Source of the DNA: Bradyrhizobium guangxiense
Lineage (GTDB): Bacteria; Pseudomonadota; Alphaproteobacteria; Rhizobiales; Xanthobacteraceae
Assembly (NCBI RefSeq): GCF_004114915.1
Contig: NZ_CP022220.1
Coordinates: forward strand, 682,001-746,000
Reading direction: 5' to 3'
DNA: 64,000 nt
Shown: piece after piece, positions 60,376-64,000 of the stretch
Numbering within the stretch: the first letter of the stretch is position 1
How the letters are laid out: each line of letters opens with the position of its first letter
Made by a program: the position numbers and the translations under genes
The notes under the pieces: generated by a model
Seen by the model: the letters and a program-made list of their open reading frames with translations, nothing else
What the model was told of the DNA's origin: nothing
Database searches by the model: none

Positions 60376-60696
60376 ATGCGTCGGACGGATTTAAAGGATC
60401 TGCTTGAGCTCACGGCGCCAGAGAAACTAAGCTCACAGCGGAGGTGTAGCGCGGCAATCTGGGTAGGAAGCGCCTTCCATCCTGATCGCCGCGCGACACG
60501 GGGGGAAATCCGATCACAAGGCTCTACGCAAGCCGAAACCCTGTGCCCGACCTGCGGCAAGCCGATGACGGCCGTGCCTGACGACGAGGCGCCCGGCCGG
60601 CCGGGCTACGTCTGCCTCGCCTGCGGAGGCGATCCCCTGCACGATCCAGCTGCGCGGAAGTGGGCGGATAGCCCGCTGTGGCCGCCGTCCAAATAG
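60376..60696 (+). CDS. small zinc-ribbon hypothetical protein
   Basis: The 106-residue frame ends in a well-formed zinc ribbon, ETLCPTCGKPMTAVPDDEAP then GYVCLACGGDPLHDPAARKWADSPL, like short Bradyrhizobium proteins of unknown role. AAGGG lies six bases before the ATG at 60376. The N-terminal 50 residues look less conserved, so the true start could be nearer the ribbon, but no ATG, GTG or TTG with a ribosome site was seen there. Confidence 0.55.
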   Translation: MRRTDLKDLLELTAPEKLSSQRRCSAAIWVGSAFHPDRRATRGEIRSQGSTQAETLCPTCGKPMTAVPDDEAPGRPGYVCLACGGDPLHDPAARKWADSPLWPPSK

Positions 60697-60945
60697 CGCA
60701 ACAACGAAACCGTCCCCGAGAGCTGGAGCCGACGGTCCTCTCATCTCGTCCAAATGCTTCGTCGTCGACTGCATTTCCAGCCTTGGTTTCATCAAACGAG
60801 CTGGCGGTGCTGTAGCAGCCGACGCCACCTCTAGGACGCAAATAAGGGCGCAGAAATATCAAATCAACGGCGGCGTTTCGCGTTGCCTTCGAGAGATGAA
60901 CAAAGTTGTGATCGGACGCGTCTGTTGGTCAACGCTCGCCTCACA

Positions 60946-61818
60946 TCACGAATCTCCAAGTGCATCCTCAAGGATGGCTTTCAATCGCGCAGCTCCCTTT
61001 GCCAGCTCGCCATCAAGATCTGATTTGACGGCAGCGGCATACTCCGCTCCGAGCTCAATGGGATGACCAGCGTCGTTCTGCTCCGGCGCACCTTGAGGCA
61101 GAAGCTGATAGGCCCTTATCCCGAGCGCATGGGTGTCATTGGCCCAAGCAGCGATGCGTGCCTCATCATAGGGAGCGGGCTCAACCGCCGGCAACGATGC
61201 ACCGTCGATTGCGTCCGCATAGCTTCCCCACGAATAGGCCTGAAGGTCGATCAGAGAATCATCCCACATGCTGTGAAACGTCGATGCGCGCGTGTATGAC
61301 GTTCCATCCGAGCGTTTGGCACGCAATATGACGTGCAACTTGTTACCACCCTGGTCGCCATCCCGTTCACTTGCGTGAAGCGGTTGCTCAAGATCACCCG
61401 CAAGATGAACCACCAGCTTGAGCGCACGCAGCCTGTCGTCCTTACTGCGCGAAGTGTCCTTTAACACCGCAATCGCCTCAGGCAGGCCCCGCACGATGCA
61501 AGTGCCCTGATTGTTTGCCTCATTGCAGTCCAGCGCGGAATCATAAGTGGCGCGGGCGACATCGATGTCGACGAAGTGCCAGCGATACGTGTTCTTCCCT
61601 TCTGCCGTGAACTTGTAGTCGTCAGCCCAGTTCGAGATCGACGCCAACGAGGTCTCTCCGATCAGGTCCTTGAGCTTGGTCGTGGCAGCCGGGGTGAGAT
61701 GTCGCTGCGCGAGCTCAGCAATCACGGAATGCCCGAGCTGTCCCCACGCGAGCGCAGTCGACGTGCTGCCCGCCAGGATGGTAATGCAGGCGGGAAGTAG
61801 AACTCTAAGCTTTGTCAC
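60946..61818 (-). CDS. secreted S1/P1-type nuclease
   Basis: The 290-residue product has a signal peptide (TKLRVLLPACITILAGSTSTALA) ending just before Trp25, which as the first mature residue is a zinc ligand in this family. Other ligands are in GHSVIAELAQRHL, NWADDYK, YRWHFVDI and LVVHLAGDLEQPLHASERDGDQGGN. It should cut single-stranded DNA or RNA in the periplasm or outside. GTG at 61818 is chosen because GGAGG lies five bases upstream; the in-frame ATG at 61839 would add seven residues. Confidence 0.92.
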   Translation of the reverse strand: MTKLRVLLPACITILAGSTSTALAWGQLGHSVIAELAQRHLTPAATTKLKDLIGETSLASISNWADDYKFTAEGKNTYRWHFVDIDVARATYDSALDCNEANNQGTCIVRGLPEAIAVLKDTSRSKDDRLRALKLVVHLAGDLEQPLHASERDGDQGGNKLHVILRAKRSDGTSYTRASTFHSMWDDSLIDLQAYSWGSYADAIDGASLPAVEPAPYDEARIAAWANDTHALGIRAYQLLPQGAPEQNDAGHPIELGAEYAAAVKSDLDGELAKGAARLKAILEDALGDS

Positions 61819-62055
61819 GGCAACCTCCAAAAAACGCATCGCATGTCAAACAGATGGTTGTGTCGGCTCTCGCCGCATCTCGCGGGCACGGCGGAACGTT
61901 TCCGCGGATTGGGCTGTCTCAACGCTTCCGATAGCGCTGCTCACCGCGCTCTGCCCTCGACCGGCGCCGGCGGATAGTTCTTCGAATCTGACTGACGAGA
62001 TAAACGCCCCAAATGATCAGCATCTTGCCAACGCATTCCTTGCTCCCGCCAAGCC

Positions 62056-62175
62056 TTAAGGTACGTTGACAGGCGGCATGGCTTCCGTCGGACGCAACGC
62101 GACACTCTCACGCTGGTGTCCGCGCACGGCCAAGATAATTGCAAAGATGGCAAGGACAATCAGAGACCCACGCAT
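62056..62175 (-). CDS. possible small single-pass membrane protein
   Basis: A 39-residue frame MRGSLIVLAIFAIILAVRGHQRE... with one hydrophobic helix and a Pro-ended tail (EAMPPVNVP). GGGAG lies about 12 bases upstream. Similar short proteins occur in Bradyrhizobium, but the evidence here is thin. Confidence 0.35.
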   Translation of the reverse strand: MRGSLIVLAIFAIILAVRGHQRESVALRPTEAMPPVNVP

Positions 62176-62457
62176 GTCGAAAGGATACTCCCGAACTCTT
62201 ATCGCAATTATGAAGCCGCTCACATCTACCTGGACGGAGGTTCTGGACCATCTTGTACGGCCAACGTCCAAGCAGCTTAAGTCGTATGCCAAGCCTTAAA
62301 CGAGGCCTGCTGCTGCAACACGCCTCAGTCGTCTCGAGCAGTGTCCAAAAAATGCATTTTCAACGCGCAATAGCCGAAAAAGTGCGAGCAAGCGGGCTAA
62401 CAACAGCCGCTCCAAACCTGCTCTGATTCGAAGCTGGCAGAGACAGCTGAGGCACTC

Positions 62458-62556
62458 ATGCGCGAACATGATCTCATCTCAGGAAGCTTCCTGGGCCTGA
62501 CTGGAGCGGGATTTGTCCTCCTGTGCGCAAGCCTGTTTGCATTCACCTTTTTATAG
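62458..62556 (+). CDS. possible 32-residue membrane peptide
   Basis: MREHDLISGSFLGLTGAGFVL then LCASLFAFTFL: one hydrophobic helix, with GAGG five bases before the ATG. No family known to me; size alone keeps confidence low. Confidence 0.35.
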   Translation: MREHDLISGSFLGLTGAGFVLLCASLFAFTFL

Positions 62557-62698
62557 AGAACCGCTAGATCGGAGCCGGCGCGGATCAAGCCACAGTTACT
62601 TTGATGTTTCGGTCTGGGCAGAGACGTGCGCTGGCCTTCTGCTCTTCGACTTCTAATTGCAATGATTTTGTTTGAAGGCGCCGTCAGGCGGAGTCTTG

Positions 62699-62980
62699 AT
62701 GCTCCCGACCAAGAGAGGAACCCGATTCGTCCGTTTTGAACATGAACATCGGATGACCCTCCTGGCAGCGGACGGGCGATGGTGGCGCAACTGTATACTA
62801 ATCGAGGCGTCCGAAACTGGCGCCCGCGTTCTTATCGACGGATCGCCAGACGTGCTGCGATCACGGCATTTTTTCTTGCTGCTTTCAACGACTGGCTTGG
62901 CGTTTCGGCGCTGCGAATTGGTCAGGCTGGACGGTTCTGAGGCGGACATTCTGTTCAAAACCGGCAACGCACCTTGCTGA
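62699..62980 (+). CDS. PilZ-domain protein
   Basis: The 93-residue product (GTRFVRFEHEHRMTLLAADGRWWRNCILIEASETGARVLIDG) has the PilZ arrangement of an Arg-containing N-terminal stretch and an S/D-x-S-x-x-G-like motif, here ASETGA. PilZ domains bind cyclic di-GMP, but the RxxxR part is only partly matched (RGTRFVRF), so binding is uncertain. GGAG lies five bases before the ATG at 62699; a TTG at 62672 is also in frame. Confidence 0.72.
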   Translation: MLPTKRGTRFVRFEHEHRMTLLAADGRWWRNCILIEASETGARVLIDGSPDVLRSRHFFLLLSTTGLAFRRCELVRLDGSEADILFKTGNAPC

Positions 62981-63018
62981 AGAGACGACGTGCGCACGGC
63001 CCGACTGGTTTTCCACCC

Positions 63019-64000
63019 TCACGCAATGGCCCGCACGGCGCCCGAGAACAGGCTGGCCGGGCGGCTCAAACCGTAGTGATCGCGCAGACTGCTGCCCGCA
63101 TAATCACGGCGGAAGAGGCCGCGCTTGCGCAAGATCGGCACGACCTGTTCGGCGAACAGGTCGAACCCGCCCGGCAGCCACGGAGGCATGACGTTGAAAC
63201 CGTCGGCTGCGCCGTTCTCGAACCAGGTCTGGATGTTGTCGGCGATCTTTTCCGGGGGGCCGGCGATGACCCAATGCCCGCGCGCACCGGCGAGGCGCTG
63301 CACCAGCTGGCGGATCGTGGGCTTTTCGCGATCGATGATGTCGACGATCAGCTTGAAGCGGCTGGCAACGCCATGCGCACCGTCGGTATCGATCAGGTGA
63401 CGTGGGAAGGGGCCATCGAGATCAAAGCCGGCGAGGTCGAGCCCGGTCATCTGGCGGAGCTGGGCGAGCGAGAACTCCGGCTGGATCAGCGCGTTGAACT
63501 CGTCCTGAAGCCGGTCGGCCTCCGCTTGTGTGCTGGCGATGAACGGCGAGATGCCGGGCAGGATCTTGATCTGGTCAGGGCTGCGATCGAACGCACGCGC
63601 CTGCCGTTTGATGTCGGCATAGAACTCCTGCGCGCTCGCCAACGTCTGGTGCGCCGTGAAGATGGCCTCGGCAAAGCGCGCTGCGAAGGCGCGTCCGTCC
63701 TCGGAAGAGCCGGCCTGGACATAGACGGGCCGGCCCTGCGGCGTCCGTGAGACGTTGAGCGGGCCGCGCACGCGGAAGTATTTCCCTATATGGTCGATCG
63801 CGTGGATCTTGCTGGTATCAGCGAAAATGCCGGAGACGGGGTCATTGACGAGCGCATCGTCCTCCCAGCTGTCCCATAGCGCGGTGACGACATCGAGATA
63901 TTCGCGCGCCCGCTCGTACCGCTCGTGATGCGGAGGATGCTCAGGCAGGCCGAAGTTCTGCGCTGCCTGTGGCGAGCTTGTCGTCACGATGTTCCATCCT
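63019..64000 (-). CDS. LLM-class flavin monooxygenase, NtaA/SnaA type (5' end outside window)
   Basis: The minus frame is open through the right edge (GWNIVTTSSPQAAQNFGL precedes the first internal Met region). It has RYERAREYLDVVTALWDSWEDDA, GPLNVSRTPQGRPVYVQAGSSEDGRAFAARFAEAIFT and GHWVIAGPPEKIADNIQTWFENGAADGF, typical of the nitrilotriacetate monooxygenase component A family. Such enzymes use FMNH2 to oxidise organic, often sulfur- or nitrogen-containing, substrates; the substrate here is unknown. About 327 C-terminal residues are in the window. Confidence 0.9.
   Translation of the reverse strand, partial: GWNIVTTSSPQAAQNFGLPEHPPHHERYERAREYLDVVTALWDSWEDDALVNDPVSGIFADTSKIHAIDHIGKYFRVRGPLNVSRTPQGRPVYVQAGSSEDGRAFAARFAEAIFTAHQTLASAQEFYADIKRQARAFDRSPDQIKILPGISPFIASTQAEADRLQDEFNALIQPEFSLAQLRQMTGLDLAGFDLDGPFPRHLIDTDGAHGVASRFKLIVDIIDREKPTIRQLVQRLAGARGHWVIAGPPEKIADNIQTWFENGAADGFNVMPPWLPGGFDLFAEQVVPILRKRGLFRRDYAGSSLRDHYGLSRPASLFSGAVRAIA

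Noticed and set aside
62974..63750. Plus-strand frame of 258 codons
   Set aside because: Opposite the LLM monooxygenase, which is clearly coding on the minus strand.

Overview
The window is a symbiosis (nodulation plus nitrogen-fixation) region of a slow-growing rhizobium, almost certainly a Bradyrhizobium. The support is a nod box next to nodD, a nodABCSUIJ-nolO-nodZ run, a nifDKENX / nifB / nifH / fixABCX set in the Bradyrhizobium order, a NifA with the oxygen-sensing cysteine pattern C-X11-C-X19-C-X4-C, and many small Bradyrhizobium-type hypothetical genes. Species cannot be read from the sequence.

Layout. 1-14172: nodD1 (minus strand, cut by the window edge), a nod box, then nodABCSUIJ, nolO, nodZ, noeL and a broken nolK, all on the plus strand. 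The predicted Nod factor is a fatty-acylated chitin oligomer that is N-methylated, carbamoylated and fucosylated. 15537-17252: nifA. 17253-24130: decayed spacer, a small secreted Cys-rich protein, two unknown ORFs, an IS3 remnant, and a convergent polygalacturonase / pectinesterase pair. 24134-26646: an IS3-family element split by an IS110-type element. 28093-51269: the fix/nif cluster: fixR, nifDK, nifEN, nifX, remnants of two nifX-associated genes, fdxB, a shortened iscA-like gene, nifT, a dead IS5-family element, nifB, frxA, nifZ, nifH, nifQ, nifW, fixABCX. 52233-53979: panB-panC.

From about 54000 the character changes to short accessory genes plus a probable defence/stress module on the minus strand. 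That module is a HAD-phosphoribosyltransferase fusion next to a DprA-like gene (the ShosTA arrangement), followed by a Fic protein whose start region carries nested operator-like dyads. Further right are an S1/P1-type nuclease, a PilZ protein and the 3' part of an LLM flavin monooxygenase cut by the right edge.

Regulation can be read directly in places. There is one nod box, strong sigma54 -24/-12 elements before fixR, nifD, the iscA-like gene, nifB, nifH and in the nifQ-nifW spacer, and TGT-N10-ACA NifA sites upstream of fixR, nifD, iscA and nifH. The most notable departures from the familiar Bradyrhizobium layout are: nifA lies about 11 kb from fixR instead of directly behind it; nifS is missing; the iscA-like gene has lost its C-terminal cysteines; the two small nifX-associated genes are degenerate; nolK is a pseudogene although noeL and nodZ are intact; and fixA sits with fixBCX.
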